In this document: piece by piece, positions 43,559-52,299 of the stretch
Layout: every line of letters begins with the position of its first letter
How positions within the stretch are numbered: the stretch's first letter is position 1
Source: Algibacter lectus
GTDB taxonomy: Bacteria; Bacteroidota; Bacteroidia; Flavobacteriales; Flavobacteriaceae
Direction: 5' to 3'
Assembly: GCF_900112395.1 (NCBI RefSeq)
Contig: NZ_FOLN01000002.1
Span: 1-64,000, forward strand
Length of the DNA: 64,000 bases
Program-made: the position numbers and the translations under genes
Notes under the pieces: generated by a model
Told to the model about the DNA's origin: nothing
The model's database searches: none
The model's input: the letters and a program-made list of their open reading frames with translations, nothing else

Positions 43559-45646
43559 ATGTTTTCAATTAAAAGTACAATGATAAAAGCTGAACCTGTC
43601 CATAATAATAGTTATATAAATAGAGAAATAAGTTGGTTACAATTTAATGCACGCGTATTGCAAGAAGCCACTTGTAATAATGTACCTTTAATAGAACGAC
43701 TTCGTTTTTTAGGTATTTTTTCTAATAATTTAGATGAATTTTTTAAGGTGCGTTATGCCACAGTTAAGCGAATTGTAGAAGCTGGTAAAGGTGGAAAAAA
43801 TGAGTTAGGTGGTATAAAAGCCAAGGAATTATTGGATATTATTACGCAAATTGTAATTAAGCAACAAAGTGAAAGTTTAGATATTTTAAATGATGTAAAA
43901 TCTAAACTAGAAAAGGAAGACATTTACATTATAAACGAAACTCAAATCGATGAATCTCAGGAGGAGTTTATAAGGAATTACTTTATTAAAACAGTAAGTC
44001 CTGCTTTGGTTACCATTATACTTAACGATTTGGTGGTGCTGCCAAACTTAAAAGATAGTGCTGCATATTTAGCCGTGCGCATGCTTATGGCAGGCGATCA
44101 TAAGCAATTTGCTTTAATTGAAATACCAAAATCTATAGACCGTTTTGTAGAGTTACCAAAACAAGGTAATAAAAGCTATATTATATTAATAGACGATTTG
44201 TTACGCTATTGCTTAAGAGATATTTTTAATATTTTTGATTATAAAACTATTTCGGCACACATGATTAAAATCACTAGAGATGGTGAGTTGGATTTTGATA
44301 GTGATTTAAGTAAAAGTTTTATTGAAAAAATATCCGATAGTGTAAAGCACAGACAAGTTGGCGAGCCTGTTCGCTTTGTTTACGATAAAACCATACACAA
44401 AGAGACATTACAGTATTTAATGTCTAAAATGGGGATTGATGATACCGATAGTATCATTCCTGGTGGACGTTATCATAACCGCAGAGATTACATGGGCTTC
44501 CCGAGTTTAGGTCGACAAGATTTACTTTATGATAAAATAGATCCTTTACCCATTAAAGGTCTTACTTTTCAAGAAAGTATTTTTCAAGCCATTACTAAAA
44601 AGGATTATTTGCTTTATGCACCTTATCAAACATTTTCTTATGTTGTTAAGTTTTTGCGAGAAGCGGCATTAGATCCAAAAGTAAAGACTATAAAAATCAC
44701 GATTTATCGTTTAGCTGAAATTTCTCATATTGCGAGTTCACTTATTAATGCTGCCATTAACGGTAAAGCGGTTACCGTTTCTATTGAGTTACGTGCCAGG
44801 TTTGACGAGCAAGCTAATATAGATTATGCCGAGCAAATGCAAAGCGAAGGCATTAACCTTATATTTGGTGTAGCAGGGCTTAAGGTACACAGTAAAATGT
44901 GTATTGTAGAGCGCGAAGAAGGGAAAAAACTTAAGCGTTACGGTTTTATAAGTACAGGGAATTTTAATGAGTCTACTGCCAAAATTTATACCGATTACAC
45001 ACTGTTTACAGCAGATCAACGTATTTTAAAAGACGTAAATAAAATATTCAGTTTCTTCCAAGCGAATTATAAAATCTACAGCTATAAACATTTAATAGTT
45101 TCACCACATTACACTCAAAAATCTATTTTCAAATTAATTGATAAAGAGATAGAAAATGTAAAGAATGGTAAAGAAGGATTAATACGTTTAAAAATGAATA
45201 GTGTATCGAGTTATACTATGATTGATAAATTGTATGAAGCTAGCCGTGGTGGTGTAAAAATTCAAATGATTGTTCGCGGTATATGTTCTTTAATCCCTGG
45301 GATTAAAGGCATGAGTGAAAATATTGAAGTAATTAGTGTTGTTGATAAATTTTTAGAGCATTCAAGAGTATATATGTTCGGAAATGATGGCGACATGAAA
45401 ATCTATATTTCTTCTGCCGATTGGATGAGTAGAAACATAGAAAATAGGGTAGAAGTAAGTTGCCCTATTTATGATGAGGATGTGAAAAAGGAAATAATAG
45501 AAACCTTCGATATTAGTTGGAACGATAACGTTAAAGCTAGAATATTGAACGATTCTCAAGAAAATCAATATAAAGTAAATGATAAAGAGCCGTTGAGATC
45601 TCAGTATGTGGTTTACGATTATTATCTTAAAAAATTAGAAGAGTAA
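43559..45646 (+). CDS. ppk1: Polyphosphate kinase 1
   Basis: Ppk1 polymerises the terminal phosphate of ATP into polyphosphate at the inner membrane or in the cytoplasm. The 695-residue length is normal. It opens with NREISWLQFNARVLQEA and LRFLGIFSNNLDEFFKVRYA. The two phospholipase-D-like halves carry the histidines for the phospho-enzyme: HSKMCIVER (about 443, autophosphorylated) and LEHSRVYMFGN (about 601). An in-frame ATG at 43580 lies 7 codons in, and the promoter position makes it a serious alternative start. The exopolyphosphatase gene begins one base after the stop codon, so both are translated together. Confidence 0.95.
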   Translation: MFSIKSTMIKAEPVHNNSYINREISWLQFNARVLQEATCNNVPLIERLRFLGIFSNNLDEFFKVRYATVKRIVEAGKGGKNELGGIKAKELLDIITQIVIKQQSESLDILNDVKSKLEKEDIYIINETQIDESQEEFIRNYFIKTVSPALVTIILNDLVVLPNLKDSAAYLAVRMLMAGDHKQFALIEIPKSIDRFVELPKQGNKSYIILIDDLLRYCLRDIFNIFDYKTISAHMIKITRDGELDFDSDLSKSFIEKISDSVKHRQVGEPVRFVYDKTIHKETLQYLMSKMGIDDTDSIIPGGRYHNRRDYMGFPSLGRQDLLYDKIDPLPIKGLTFQESIFQAITKKDYLLYAPYQTFSYVVKFLREAALDPKVKTIKITIYRLAEISHIASSLINAAINGKAVTVSIELRARFDEQANIDYAEQMQSEGINLIFGVAGLKVHSKMCIVEREEGKKLKRYGFISTGNFNESTAKIYTDYTLFTADQRILKDVNKIFSFFQANYKIYSYKHLIVSPHYTQKSIFKLIDKEIENVKNGKEGLIRLKMNSVSSYTMIDKLYEASRGGVKIQMIVRGICSLIPGIKGMSENIEVISVVDKFLEHSRVYMFGNDGDMKIYISSADWMSRNIENRVEVSCPIYDEDVKKEIIETFDISWNDNVKARILNDSQENQYKVNDKEPLRSQYVVYDYYLKKLEE

Positions 45647-45647
45647 T

Positions 45648-46553
45648 ATGCTTTCAATAAAAAAATATGCAGCCATAGATATTGGTTCTAACGCTGTCCG
45701 GTTACTTATATCAAATATTATAGAGCAAAAAGGCAGGCCTGTTCAGTTTAAAAAAAACTCATTGGTTCGTGTGCCTATTCGTTTGGGAGCCGATGTATTT
45801 ATTAAAAACAAAATTTCTAAAGAAAATACAGCACGTATTTTGGATACTATGTTGGCTTTTAAATTACTTATGAAATCTCATAAAGTGGTTAAATATAAAG
45901 CATGTGCAACCTCTGCCATGAGAGAATCTGATAACGGAGCTAAAGTGGTAGAAGCTGTTTTAAAGCATGCAGGAATAAGCATTGATGTTATTGATGGTGA
46001 AGAAGAAGCTGCTATTATTGCAGCAACAGATTTAAATAAATTTATAGAACCAAACAAAATATATTTGTATGTAGATGTAGGTGGTGGTAGCACGGAGTTT
46101 ACCGTAATAGATCATGGAAAACAAGTAATTTCTAGATCGTTTAAAATCGGTACCGTAAGGTTATTGAACGATATGGTTGGAAAAGATACTTGGCAAGAAT
46201 TACAAAATTGGATTACTGATAATACCAAGGTTTACGATAAAATTGAAGTTATTGGTTCTGGCGGGAATATTAATAAAATATTTAAAATTTCTGGCAAGGC
46301 AATGGGGAAACCACTAACGTATTTTTATATGACTTCTTATTATAATACACTTCAAAGTTACTCTTACGAGGAACGTATTACGGAGTTAGATTTAAATCAG
46401 GATAGAGCCGATGTAATTATACCAGCTATGCGTATATACATGTCTGCCATGAAGTGGAGTGGTGCCAAAAACATTTATGTTCCTAAAATCGGATTGGCCG
46501 ATGGTATCATAAAAAGTATTTACTATGATACGGTTTCGAGTAATACACAGTAA
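45648..46553 (+). CDS. ppx: Exopolyphosphatase/GppA family phosphatase
   Basis: A 301-residue member of the Ppx/GppA family with the actin-like ATPase fold: AAIDIGSNAVRLLI (phosphate 1), ATSAMRES, DGEEEAAIIA and DVGGGSTEF (phosphate 2), IGSGGNINKI. It is shorter than E. coli Ppx and lacks its C-terminal HD-like part, the usual form in Bacteroidetes. It can release phosphate from polyphosphate chain ends or the gamma-phosphate of pppGpp. Coupling to ppk1 indicates a role in polyphosphate turnover. Confidence 0.9.
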   Translation: MLSIKKYAAIDIGSNAVRLLISNIIEQKGRPVQFKKNSLVRVPIRLGADVFIKNKISKENTARILDTMLAFKLLMKSHKVVKYKACATSAMRESDNGAKVVEAVLKHAGISIDVIDGEEEAAIIAATDLNKFIEPNKIYLYVDVGGGSTEFTVIDHGKQVISRSFKIGTVRLLNDMVGKDTWQELQNWITDNTKVYDKIEVIGSGGNINKIFKISGKAMGKPLTYFYMTSYYNTLQSYSYEERITELDLNQDRADVIIPAMRIYMSAMKWSGAKNIYVPKIGLADGIIKSIYYDTVSSNTQ

Positions 46554-46652
46554 AATCTTGCACTTTACCTACATTAATTGTATGCTTTTAATTTTATAAT
46601 ATATATTCGCACACATATTGTGGTATAAATTACAAACCCAAACCTATTTGTT

Positions 46653-47180
46653 ATGAAAAAAATATTACTCTTTACTCTTTTACTAAGCCTGTCTTTTTAT
46701 GGTTTTTCACAAGATATAAAATACGGAGTTCGCGGTGGTTATAATATTTCTAATTTAGATTTCGACGAACCATATTCAATAGAAAATAAACATAGAAACA
46801 GTATTTATTTCGGTGCTTTTGCAACCATTAGCTTAAATAAAACGCTATCATTAATGCCGGAATTTCAATTTTCTGCTGAAGGTGCAAAGGAAGAAGTAAT
46901 TAATCTAGATTATTTACAAATGCCTATTTTATTGCGTTACAGAATAAGCGAAAAGTTTCACGCAGGTCTTGGGCCACAAGTGGGATTAAAAGTCCATAAG
47001 TACGAAGATGGTATTCGCAACTTTGCGTATTCTGGAGTTGCCTCTGTAGAGTACAAAATTAACTTAATGCTTTTTGCAGATATTAGATATACTTATGGTT
47101 TCTCTAATATATTTGATGAGCACTTAGGTATTGGTGCTAAAAACAGAAACATCCAACTTGGTGTTGGTTACAAGTTCTAA
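46653..47180 (+). CDS. Outer-membrane beta-barrel (PorT-like) protein
   Basis: A 175-residue exported barrel protein. The signal peptide ends GFSQ (residue 20). The mature part begins with the family element IKYGVRGGYNISNLDF, then strands NSIYFGAFATISLN, LSLMPEFQFSAEG, LQMPILLRYRI, KFHAGLGPQVGLKV, ASVEYKINLMLFADIRYTYGF and ends LGVGYKF with the terminal Phe. It is smaller than PorT of the type IX system, so I assign only the barrel family. It follows ppx by 100 nt, probably on its own transcript. Confidence 0.82.
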   Translation: MKKILLFTLLLSLSFYGFSQDIKYGVRGGYNISNLDFDEPYSIENKHRNSIYFGAFATISLNKTLSLMPEFQFSAEGAKEEVINLDYLQMPILLRYRISEKFHAGLGPQVGLKVHKYEDGIRNFAYSGVASVEYKINLMLFADIRYTYGFSNIFDEHLGIGAKNRNIQLGVGYKF

Positions 47181-47230
47181 ACACAAAAAATTATTAAGCT
47201 TAATTAAGTTGAAAATACAAGGTGGTTATT

Positions 47231-47812
47231 CTAACCATGTATCGTTTCAGACTTACTTAAATTAAGCATAATTTTAGCCTCATATTCAAGAAGTTGCTGC
47301 CATTTGGTGTCAACTTCTTTTTTTTCGCCATATTGTCTGGCAAAACCTAAGAACATAGTGTAATGGTTCGCTTCACTTACCATTAAATTTCTATAGAATT
47401 CAGCAAGTTCCTTGTCTTCTAATTCTTCAGAAAGTAATCTAAAGCGTTCACAACTTCTGGCTTCAATTAGAGCTGCATAAAGCAATCTATGCACCAATTG
47501 TGTTGTTCTACTTCCTCCTTTAGGGAAAAATTTTAAAAGCTCAATAACATAGTCGTCACGACGATCGCGTCCTAAAACCCAACCACGTTCCAAAATTTTA
47601 TCGTGTACCATTTTAAAATGGCTAATTTCTTCTTTTACCAAAGCTACCATTTCTTGTACCAGCTCGGTGTATTCAGGAAAACTAACAATTAACGAAATAG
47701 CTGTACTCGTTGCTTTTTGCTCACAAAAGGCATGGTCTATTAATATTTCTTTAATGTTTTTTTCTACAATATTTACCCAGCGTGGGTCGGTTGGTAATTT
47801 TAAGCCTAACAT
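47231..47812 (-). CDS. miaE: tRNA-(ms2io6A)-hydroxylase MiaE
   Basis: A 193-residue di-iron hydroxylase that adds a hydroxyl to the isopentenyl group of ms2i6A37 in tRNA. The protein is a ferritin-like four-helix bundle. Its metal ligands can be seen as EXXH pairs, EEISHFKMVHD at about 83-93 and SEANHYTMFLGFAR at about 157-170, with further Glu in EARSCERFRLL. The C-terminal part is helical. A hypothetical gene ends 1 nt before its start, on the same strand. Confidence 0.9.
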   Translation of the reverse strand: MLGLKLPTDPRWVNIVEKNIKEILIDHAFCEQKATSTAISLIVSFPEYTELVQEMVALVKEEISHFKMVHDKILERGWVLGRDRRDDYVIELLKFFPKGGSRTTQLVHRLLYAALIEARSCERFRLLSEELEDKELAEFYRNLMVSEANHYTMFLGFARQYGEKKEVDTKWQQLLEYEAKIMLNLSKSETIHG

Positions 47813-47813
47813 A

Positions 47814-48383
47814 TTAAATAGTATTTGAGAGCAAATTTATTTCTTTAATTTCAATTGATCCTAAGGAATTAATTAAAATACTAAAGTCTTTATAAGTTTC
47901 GGTTTCTAAAACTCGAAAAGAGGTGTTTAATTGCACATATTGATCTGTAGAATTTTGATAATCAATCCAAACATGTTGCATTATGGCTTGTTTCCAGAAT
48001 TCCACATTAGCGTAACCTTTAAACAATCTTTTATTTATTAAACCTTCAGTAATTAATTCGCCATGTATTAAAACCCTTAACTCGGCTTCAAAATCTTTAT
48101 AATGCGTTTCTTTAGCGCTTAGATCTTCATCTGTAGTAATATTTGATATAAAGTTGTTTTCAAGCGAATGGTATTTTAATTTCACTTCAAAGCCTGTGCT
48201 TAAAATGGTATCGGTTACAATTTCAACAGGTTCATTAGGTGTATACTTTACTTTTTTAGAAAAAGATTCTAATAAATTCGAGCTTTGTAAAACATCACGG
48301 TTATTGCTATACTTACGCTCTTGTCCATCCAAATGTGCAAAAATAATGGAAATGATAAGTATTAAAAATATAAGTTTCTTCAT
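47814..48383 (-). CDS. Exported hypothetical protein upstream of miaE
   Basis: A 189-residue protein with a signal peptide (1-20, ending LDG). The mature part is strand-rich (EVKLKYHSLENNFISN, DFEAELRVLIHGELITEG, YVQLNTSFRVLETET, FSILINSLGSIEIKEINLL). I do not recognise a family. It is cotranscribed with miaE (1-nt gap), although no functional connection is evident. A -7 box lies 36 nt before the start at 48419-48426. Confidence 0.7.
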   Translation of the reverse strand: MKKLIFLILIISIIFAHLDGQERKYSNNRDVLQSSNLLESFSKKVKYTPNEPVEIVTDTILSTGFEVKLKYHSLENNFISNITTDEDLSAKETHYKDFEAELRVLIHGELITEGLINKRLFKGYANVEFWKQAIMQHVWIDYQNSTDQYVQLNTSFRVLETETYKDFSILINSLGSIEIKEINLLSNTI

Positions 48384-48418
48384 GTTTTTTTATAGAAATT
48401 AATACGACTAAAGACCTT

Positions 48419-48426
48419 CAAAGATA
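48419..48426 (-). promoter_or_regulatory. -7 promoter box upstream of the exported hypothetical gene
   Basis: TATCTTTG on the minus strand matches TAnnTTTG 36 nt before the start at 48383. No clear -33 element. Confidence 0.4.
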
Positions 48427-48567
48427 CCAAAAATCAAGTGAATGCTCTAATTGATAAAAGAGCGATTAACTGAAATTTTGATAAAAATAGCTTGGTTTAA
48501 ATTCTGATATTTTTATTCATTGATAAGTATTACCTTTAAATCCATATATTAGATACCCTCAATTAGT

Positions 48568-49746
48568 TTGATTAAGAAAAGTAATTTAAATTTTTATAAA
48601 AACATTTCTAAAAGCAGTCTGCCATTGGCTGAACTTTTAAAAGATGAAACCTTGTTCTTCAATGTGCCAGAAAACTGGTCTATAGTAGTAACAGATATTG
48701 AAAATTCTACAGATGCTGTTGCTCGTGGATTTCATAATGATGTAAATTTAAGTGCCACCGGAAGTATCATTACTGTATTAAATACTTTAAAATTTGTAAA
48801 TAGTAAGCTTAAAATTCCTTATTTTTTTGGAGGTGATGGTTCTATTTTTATTGTCCCAAATAGGGTTTTAAAACCTATACTGTTGGCTTTAAATAATTAT
48901 AGCCAGCATATTAAAAGATCGACAGAGTTAAATTTAAGAGTAGGGTATTTAGGAGTTGAAAAGGTTTATGCAAATAATGTAAACTTGAGAATCACTAAAC
49001 TTAGGCATAATAAATATTTAACCACACCAATAGTTTTAGGAAACGGCCTTAAATATGCTGAGCAGATTATAAAAGATAGTTTTAAAGCATCGGATATTTA
49101 TAGCGAAAAAGCAACCAAGCTTAATCTAAATGGTATGGAATGTCGTTGGGACGAAATATACCCAAACAAAACCGATAAAAAGGTAATTTGCTTACTTGTA
49201 GATTGTGATGATGAAAGTATCCAAGCTGAAATATATGCTGAGATCATGGCTGAAATTGATGAAGTTTTTGGGACTTTAATTAACCGAAACCCCATTTCTA
49301 GTGATAAGCTAAAACTCGATCCGTCTTTAGGGAAAATTAAAAAAGAAATGTATGCTAGAATTGGTAAATACAGCCTGAGATATTTAATTAGTAATTGGTT
49401 AATTACTTTAATTGGCGTTGTTTCTTTTAAGTTTTTTAAAGTTGGAAAACTTCAGAAAAAGCGTATTGCTCAATTAACCGATACCATTATGCTCGATGGG
49501 TTTTTAAACACCGTAATTTCTGGAACAGAAGCTCAGGTGGAAACCTTAAAAACGTTTTTAAATAGGTTAGAGGCCGAAGGAAAAATAATTTACGGTATAC
49601 ATATTACGCACGCCTCTATAATGTCTTGTTATATAGAAGATCGTCAAGAAAAACACATTCATTTTGTAGATGGTACAGAGGGAGGTTACACCAGCGCTGC
49701 TATTATGTTTAAAGAAAAAATGAAAAAGTTCCAGTTAAGACGGTAA
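48568..49746 (+). CDS. DUF3095 protein, nucleotide-cyclase-like
   Basis: A 392-residue soluble protein of the DUF3095 family. It starts from TTG at 48568; no ATG is available near the N-terminus, and the family start region (FYKNISKSSLPLAELL) follows directly. The first half contains VVVTDIENSTDAV (about 41-53) and YFFGGDGSIFIVP (about 83-95). These resemble the first metal-binding Asp and the GD turn of class III nucleotide cyclases, so I suggest an evolutionary relation to cyclases, not a proven activity. The second half has CLLVDCDDE, a central hydrophobic stretch (YLISNWLITLIGVVSFKFFK) and a C-terminal HIHFVDGTEGGYTSAA. It has no partner gene nearby. Confidence 0.72.
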   Translation: MIKKSNLNFYKNISKSSLPLAELLKDETLFFNVPENWSIVVTDIENSTDAVARGFHNDVNLSATGSIITVLNTLKFVNSKLKIPYFFGGDGSIFIVPNRVLKPILLALNNYSQHIKRSTELNLRVGYLGVEKVYANNVNLRITKLRHNKYLTTPIVLGNGLKYAEQIIKDSFKASDIYSEKATKLNLNGMECRWDEIYPNKTDKKVICLLVDCDDESIQAEIYAEIMAEIDEVFGTLINRNPISSDKLKLDPSLGKIKKEMYARIGKYSLRYLISNWLITLIGVVSFKFFKVGKLQKKRIAQLTDTIMLDGFLNTVISGTEAQVETLKTFLNRLEAEGKIIYGIHITHASIMSCYIEDRQEKHIHFVDGTEGGYTSAAIMFKEKMKKFQLRR

Positions 49747-49771
49747 CATCTGTTTTCTTCTTTTAAAAATG

Positions 49772-49842
49772 TCAATATTTCATTATTTTAAATGAATTTC
49801 TGACAAGTATTCTGAAAAAATGACAGAAATATTTGATAAAAA
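49772..49842 (+). promoter_or_regulatory. Repeated TGACA-type half-sites upstream of Hsp20 gene
   Basis: Three related boxes, ATGTCAATATTTCA, TTCTGACAAG and ATGACAGAAATATTTGA, lie 100-170 nt before the Hsp20 start. They look like half-sites for a regulator, perhaps of the heat-shock response. No clear -7 box is found with them. Confidence 0.3.
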
Positions 49843-49940
49843 ACCGAAACTATGCTTTTGGTATTTTTTTTGTTTTATACACCTCGAAATCAATAAGGTT
49901 TCAAGTTTGAAAAACATGTTTAATTTAAAATTTTGTAATT

Positions 49941-50417
49941 ATGAGCAATTTAGTAAATGTTCCTAAAAACGGAAGTTTAGCAAACACAAATTCAAATGTA
50001 AGCTTCCCAAGTAACTCTAATTGGTTAGATGATATTTTTAACAGAGACTTACCTTCTGTATTTACCTCTAATTTTAATACAGGTGTCTCTTTACCAAAAG
50101 TTAACATTAAGGAAACTGCCGATGCGTATGTAGTTGAAATGGCTGTTCCTGGGTTGAAAAAATCAGATTTCAAATTAGATTTAGATCATCACGTGTTATC
50201 TATTTCTACAGAGAAAAAAGAAACGCACGAAGAGCAGCAAGAAAACTATACGCGTAAGGAGTTTGGTTACTCGGCCTTTAAAAGAACGTTTACTTTACCA
50301 GAAACGGTGGACGATGATAAAATTTCGGCCAATTACCAAGATGGTATTTTAAATATTCTTTTACCTAAAAAAGAAGAGGCTAAACAAAAACCAGCGAGAC
50401 AAATTAAAATTTCTTAA
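49941..50417 (+). CDS. Hsp20/alpha-crystallin small heat-shock protein
   Basis: A 158-residue cytoplasmic chaperone that holds unfolding proteins. The N-terminus is flexible (SNLVNVPKNGS with FPSNSNWLDDIFN). The alpha-crystallin domain covers about 48-140: VNIKETADAYVVEMAVPGLKKSDFKLDLDHHVLSISTEKK shape, then FTLPETVDDDKISANYQDGILNILLPK, where GILNI is the family A-x-x-x-G-x-L-like end. The short C-terminal tail PARQIKIS provides an I-x-I anchor for assembly. A terminator follows, so the gene is monocistronic. Confidence 0.92.
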   Translation: MSNLVNVPKNGSLANTNSNVSFPSNSNWLDDIFNRDLPSVFTSNFNTGVSLPKVNIKETADAYVVEMAVPGLKKSDFKLDLDHHVLSISTEKKETHEEQQENYTRKEFGYSAFKRTFTLPETVDDDKISANYQDGILNILLPKKEEAKQKPARQIKIS

Positions 50418-50458
50418 CAGTAGAACTAAGCTTTAAGCAAACGGATTATTAGATTATT

Positions 50459-50486
50459 AGTGAGGCTGAATTTTTTCAGCCTTACT
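50459..50486 (+). terminator. Terminator of the Hsp20 gene
   Basis: AGTGAGGCTGAA (50459-50470) pairs with TTCAGCCTTACT (50475-50486), one G-T pair, and runs into TTTATT. It is 42 nt past the stop codon. Confidence 0.85.
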
Positions 50487-50561
50487 TTATTAAAGCCTTT
50501 TTGTTTAGTAAACTATGTCGTTTTTAGATATAAATAAATGTTTAACTCAAAATTTAAAATC

Positions 50562-51038
50562 ATGAAAAAGTGTGTTTTATTATTAGCAGTTGCATTATTA
50601 AGTGTTAATTGCAACGGACAAAAAAATAAAGATAAAAAAGTAGAAATTAACGAAATAGAGAAACCAAAAGGATCTTGGAAAGTGGATAAAGAATTTGATG
50701 AGAATGGAAATTTAATTAAATACGATAGCATTTACTCTTGGTCTTCTAACAATAATATGGAAGGATTATCGGCTATGGATCGTGATAGTTTAATGCAAAG
50801 TTTTAAATCGAAGTTTTTCAAGAATTATTCACGATTTGAACATCAAGGCTTTGAAAATATATTTTCTGAAGATTCTCTTTTTAGTAAACATTTCTTTAAT
50901 GATGATTTCTTCGGAAGTGATTTCGGTACAGACTTTATGGATATAGATCAAATAACTCAAGACCTGTTTTCAAGACAAAAAAAGTTTTTAGAAAAGTATC
51001 AGTCTGAGTTTGTTTTACCAGAAGAAGATGAAGAATAG
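50562..51038 (+). CDS. Lipoprotein of unknown function, acidic and Asp/Phe-rich
   Basis: A 158-residue lipoprotein when started at the ATG at 50562, which gives MKKCVLLLAVALLSVNC, with the lipobox cysteine at about 17; the longer start at 50538 would spoil the signal peptide. The mature part is acidic and has phenylalanine-rich short motifs (FKSKFFKNYSRF, SKHFFNDDFFGSDFG). The hydrophobic-acidic pattern suggests a partly disordered, peptide-binding protein. No family is recognised. The stop codon lies inside the stem of a hairpin with a GAAA loop. Confidence 0.72.
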   Translation: MKKCVLLLAVALLSVNCNGQKNKDKKVEINEIEKPKGSWKVDKEFDENGNLIKYDSIYSWSSNNNMEGLSAMDRDSLMQSFKSKFFKNYSRFEHQGFENIFSEDSLFSKHFFNDDFFGSDFGTDFMDIDQITQDLFSRQKKFLEKYQSEFVLPEEDEE

Positions 51039-51053
51039 CGAAAGCTATTCTTT
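51032..51053 (+). terminator. Terminator hairpin overlapping the stop codon
   Basis: AGAATAGC (51032-51039) pairs perfectly with GCTATTCT (51044-51051) around a GAAA tetraloop, followed by TT. The gene's TAG stop (51036-51038) lies inside the left arm. Confidence 0.6.
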
Positions 51054-51099
51054 ATGAGTTAGTTGTTAATACTTGTATTTGATCTTTTAACAAATTCGT

Positions 51100-51420
51100 T
51101 TATGAATTCTTAATTTCGTTTTTTAAAAATAAAGTATCTTTTCTCGAATTTAATCTATATTCTAGAATAAAATCAGTTTCAAGCTCAGGAATAAGGTTTG
51201 TTAGTTGAGTATAATAAATTTTCGTTTCATCATTTTTCCATGAGAATTTAGTAGTTCTTCCCCATGAATCAGATATTAACGAATCCTTACAAAATTGTAA
51301 TTCTACAATATTTGAGCTTTTTGTAGATTTCCAATTTCCTAGTAAGTCATTATTGATGTTTTTTGATGAACAACTAGGTAAAAGAATTATTATTAATACA
51401 GTTAGAATTTAGTTTTTCAT
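51100..51420 (-). pseudogene. Lipoprotein gene with premature stop at codon 4
   Basis: The minus-strand frame from ATG at 51420 to TAA at 51100 is 107 codons long and open throughout, except for TAA at codon 4 (51409-51411). Read across this codon the product would be MKN-[stop]-ILTVLIIILLPSCSSKN and so on: a lipoprotein signal peptide with lipobox LPSC, then LLGNWKSTKSSNIVELQFC, similar to small lipocalin-like (LGNWK) lipoproteins. A single base change (for example AAA or AAG to TAA) would explain the break. Downstream there is no other ATG in the signal region, so the gene is probably inactive, unless a non-standard start is used or the base is a sequencing error. Confidence 0.7.
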
Positions 51421-51476
51421 TTAGGTTAATGATAATTTAAGGCTAGTATTAGCTCTATGCCGACGTTTAATTTTTT

Positions 51477-52109
51477 TTAACCAAATTTCTCCCAAATTTT
51501 AGGAAGCTTAATAGGGTAATCTTTTAATGAAAGTGGAGTTCCAGAAATTTGTAAATCAATATTAATTGTTGGTAATAACTCATTCGTTTTAAGCTTATAT
51601 TTTTCTTCAATAATATCTCCAATAGTTTCATAAGAAAAACCAATAATTTCCTCTTTAACAATTAATTCGGGGTTTTGACAGGCATATTGAAAATAATTAT
51701 CTCCTTTTAGAATAAAAAGATTCATGAGCAAAGTTGTTGCTCTAAATTCAGAGGTTTTAAAGATTATTTGTGAAGCAGCAATAATGGTATGACTGATTTT
51801 AGAAGAAATAAGTCTATTAAGTAAATTGTCTATTTCTATTAAATCATCTGCGGAATGATTTGTTAATAAAGTTTTCATTACCCCAATTTTGTTGTTATAG
51901 TTATTACCAGCTGTTTTGTTAGCTTTATCAACTAACTCCCAAAATTTAGATTCGTTATATTCGTTTAAGTTTTCTCTTGGTTTTATTTTTTTTAATAATT
52001 CGGTATATTCGTTTTTCAATTCGTTGTGTTTTTCGATTGTCCTTTGTTTCTTTAAATAATTGAACAACACGATGGTCAAAATAATTAATATTGGTATTAA
52101 TGGATGCAT
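51477..52109 (-). CDS. Hypothetical protein with N-terminal membrane anchor
   Basis: A 210-residue protein with one N-terminal hydrophobic helix (3-18: PLIPILIILTIVLFNYLKK) and a helical soluble part (about 25-210), probably located at the inner membrane with the rest in the cytoplasm. No recognised family or catalytic motif. The flanking sequence just past its stop (CTAGTATTAGC and CGACGTTTA near 51443-51470) resembles the ends of the dispersed elements at 26.6 and 27.6 kb, so this gene may also be an accessory insert. Confidence 0.65.
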   Translation of the reverse strand: MHPLIPILIILTIVLFNYLKKQRTIEKHNELKNEYTELLKKIKPRENLNEYNESKFWELVDKANKTAGNNYNNKIGVMKTLLTNHSADDLIEIDNLLNRLISSKISHTIIAASQIIFKTSEFRATTLLMNLFILKGDNYFQYACQNPELIVKEEIIGFSYETIGDIIEEKYKLKTNELLPTINIDLQISGTPLSLKDYPIKLPKIWEKFG

Positions 52110-52299
52110 AAAAATCTAAAAAGGTATTAATTTGAATTAATCAAGATATTGAATTCATAAGGATTATTTTATTTTCACTACAAAGCAACCTCATTCAAAC
52201 CATAAACTTAACAAATAAAAAGCAAGAAAAACCTTATTTAATAGCTTAGTATTAAACAAAGTAATTAACAAATAGGATACTGGTAATAGGACGTGAATT

